A stretch of DNA of 64,000 nt, taken from positions 563,233 to 627,232 of the forward strand of contig CAYNHZ010000001.1 of assembly GCA_964397445.1 (NCBI GenBank), given 5' to 3'. Source of the DNA: CAYNHZ01 sp964397445 (lineage in GTDB: Bacteria > Bacteroidota > Bacteroidia > Bacteroidales > UBA932). A program made the translations under genes and the position numbers. Under the pieces are notes generated by a model, which did not search any database, was not told where the DNA came from, and saw nothing but the letters and a program-made list of their open reading frames with translations. This document shows, one piece after another, positions 62,703 through 64,000 of the stretch; the first letter of the stretch is position 1, and every line of letters begins with the position of its first letter.

Positions 62703-63716
62703 TTATTGTTTAAAAGCGTCCATAGCTATTGTTGGGTAGAATTTGTCGTCGAATGCCCCTTTTGTGTACCCTCCCCAAATAGGATTGCTCTGTGGCTCCC
62801 AGTAAAAGACCCCAAGGCATTTATTATAGGGAATGGATTTCCCTTTACTAATAAGGTATGTAAGGAAATTCTTGCACTCCTCCCCTTTATCCCAACTCAT
62901 TCCAACCTCGCATATCATCACTTCGCTTCCGTAACGCTTAATCAGACTTGAAATGTTCTCAATACATTGATCTGATTTTATCTGCCAATCACCGCTTTCC
63001 GGATAGAGAGACATCCCTATAACGTCCCATTTACCACCATTTGCCTTTAGTCCATCAAATATCCATTCAAATCGGCCTTTATCATATCCGTTGTCAATGT
63101 GAATGATAACCTTTGCGTCAGGAAAAATCTTCTTAGTAGAATAGTACCCTGCATTGGTAAGTTTTGTATAGAAGGGCATATTTTTAGAGGCTCTTCCGCT
63201 CTCCCATAACATTCCATCTGTAGTCTCATTGCCAATTTGTACCCAAGTTGGGGTTATCTCTTCGTTTTTCAATGCGATTAGTATCTCTTCTGTATGATTT
63301 TGAAGAGCTGAGATGAGTTGCTCATTAGAAAGATCTTTCCAAGCCTCAGGTTTATTTTGTTTCCCGGGATCTGCCCACCAATCGCTGTAGTGGAAGTCTA
63401 TCATCAGTCTCATTCCAAGTTGTTTGGCTCTACGAGCTTTGACTAATAGATCCTCCTTTCCGCACCAACCGTCTTTAGGATTGACCCATACTCGCAGCCT
63501 TATGGAGTTGATCCCGAGTTCACGCATAAGGGCTGTACATTCCATCTCTTGTCCGTTTCTGTTGTAAAATTTGATCCCTTCATTCTCCATTTGGGTAACC
63601 CAGCTAATATCTGCCCCTTTTGCAAAGAGAAATGTAGAGGGCTTTGGCTTCTCTTTTGAATTATTGCAGGAGATCAAGGTTAAAAATATAATAGAGACAA
63701 TTAAAAATTTTCTCAT
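62703..63716 (-). CDS. GH53 endo-beta-1,4-galactanase, lipoprotein
   Basis: The 337-residue protein has a lipoprotein signal (LTLISCNN, acyl Cys at about residue 17), so it is probably anchored in the outer membrane. The GH53 barrel is clear from FAKGADISWVTQME, SIRLRVWVNP and FHYSDWWADPGKQ. The acid/base is Glu164 in QIGNETTDGM and the nucleophile is Glu270 in MICEVGMSW. It cuts beta-1,4-galactan of pectin or arabinogalactan type I. It is first in the galactan operon; no SusC/SusD pair is present. Confidence 0.93.
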   Translation of the reverse strand: MRKFLIVSIIFLTLISCNNSKEKPKPSTFLFAKGADISWVTQMENEGIKFYNRNGQEMECTALMRELGINSIRLRVWVNPKDGWCGKEDLLVKARRAKQLGMRLMIDFHYSDWWADPGKQNKPEAWKDLSNEQLISALQNHTEEILIALKNEEITPTWVQIGNETTDGMLWESGRASKNMPFYTKLTNAGYYSTKKIFPDAKVIIHIDNGYDKGRFEWIFDGLKANGGKWDVIGMSLYPESGDWQIKSDQCIENISSLIKRYGSEVMICEVGMSWDKGEECKNFLTYLISKGKSIPYNKCLGVFYWEPQSNPIWGGYTKGAFDDKFYPTIAMDAFKQ

Positions 63717-63775
63717 AAAAATTTAGTTTTTTCTCCGATTTCCTTTATTCTTAATAGGTAAATCGCATTACTTTG

Positions 63776-63783
63776 CAAATATA
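63776..63783 (-). promoter_or_regulatory. -7 box of the galactan operon
   Basis: The minus strand reads TATATTTG, 59 bases before the GH53 start. No -33 TTTG is 19-21 bases upstream, which would fit an activator-dependent promoter. Confidence 0.5.
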
Positions 63784-63836
63784 CACAAACGATTAAAATA
63801 TTTTTTTAAAAAAATGATAAAAAAAGTGAATATAAA

Positions 63837-63867
63837 TTTGCGGGATTAAAAAAAGTCCATATCTTTG
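63837..63867 (+). promoter_or_regulatory. Full -33/-7 promoter at the right edge
   Basis: TTTG at 63837-63840, a 19-base spacer and TATCTTTG at 63860-63867 form the best promoter in the window. CAGCCCG follows, as in strong stable-RNA promoters of this group. Confidence 0.8.
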
Positions 63868-64000
63868 CAGCCCGTTTAAGAAAAACGGAAACAATAAAAG
63901 TTCATTGATAGCATTGTACGAGTGAAAAAGGTAGAGGTTAAGTATAATAACCTCGTCAATAAATAATCAACCAGTCAGGACAAGCTTAAAGAAATAAGAT
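63868..64000 (+). other. Probable rRNA operon leader
   Basis: The 133 bases after the promoter hold no open reading frame. They contain a small hairpin (CCGTTT 63872-63877 with AAACGG 63883-63888), the sequence AAAGTTCATTGATAG like the GTTCTTTGA segment found before 16S genes in Bacteroidetes, and a second hairpin (GAGGTTA 63934-63940 with TAACCTC 63948-63954). The 16S rRNA gene itself would begin beyond the window. This call is an inference from resemblance. Confidence 0.55.

Noticed and set aside
1..64000. Defence systems, toxin-antitoxin pairs, prophage or conjugation genes
   Set aside because: None of the proteins in the window shows motifs of such systems.

Overview
The window is a 64 kb piece of a low-GC chromosome from a member of the Bacteroidetes, most likely order Bacteroidales. 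The main evidence is as follows. Many intergenic regions carry the Bacteroidetes -7 box TAnnTTTG, in four cases with a TTTG -33 element 19-21 bases upstream. Ribosome-binding sites are poor. The gene sets are typical of the group: rseC-rnfBCDGEA, an OstA-like protein beside SurA, DUF4105, a LytTR regulator with membrane helices, and lipoproteins with short C-terminal lipoboxes. A complete Rnf complex, pyruvate:ferredoxin oxidoreductase and histidine fermentation genes point to an anaerobe. A genus cannot be named from sequence alone.

Layout from left to right. 1-2.3 kb: alaS, cut by the window edge. 2.4-9.9 kb: a tight operon of two M23 peptidases, a MerR-like regulator, Nif3, a zinc-ribbon coiled-coil protein, a class III aminotransferase, dnaB and a DUF3108 protein. 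9.85-15.6 kb: rseC, the full rnf operon and a small TPR protein. 15.6-21.9 kb: SpoU methyltransferase, glyA, a YgjP-like metallopeptidase, rpsO, pnp and a cation diffusion transporter. 21.9-27 kb: a murein-peptide pair (NlpC/P60 and dipeptide epimerase), DUF4105, YhcH and a radical SAM protein. 27-32.8 kb: guaB followed by an envelope-biogenesis set (parvulin-like lipoprotein, SurA, OstA-like). 32.8-38 kb: histidine degradation (hutH, hutI, an MBL hydrolase, fused ftcD) converging on a LytTR regulator. 38.9-43.4 kb: fatty acid synthesis genes fabH, fabK, fabF, fabZ and fabG.

43.4-47.4 kb is the accessory part. It holds a secreted C10 (streptopain-type) cysteine protease and two paralogous lipoproteins, ended by a strong hairpin. 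Next comes a 99-base copy of the fabG 3' end with an in-frame 120-base internal deletion, then a small Cys-rich membrane protein and a frameshifted permuted papain-fold gene. The repeated fabG end suggests that the protease cassette was inserted, or duplicated its flank, at the 3' end of fabG.

47.4-64 kb holds pyruvate:ferredoxin oxidoreductase and fabD, tRNA-Arg(CCG), a DUF308 membrane protein, a lipoprotein, a patatin-like phospholipase and tRNA-His(GTG). It continues with an oxaloacetate-decarboxylase-alpha-like carboxyltransferase whose biotinyl-like domain lacks the acceptor lysine, two unknown envelope proteins, and a galactan operon (GH53, GH2, galK, galM). The right edge has a very good promoter and a leader that looks like the start of an rRNA operon.

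Most of the window is ordinary housekeeping sequence. No defence system, CRISPR array, transposase or integrase was found. The best candidates for something undescribed are the C10 protease and paired-lipoprotein cassette with its fabG-end duplication and 18-bp operator-like palindrome, and the lysine-less biotinyl-like domain.
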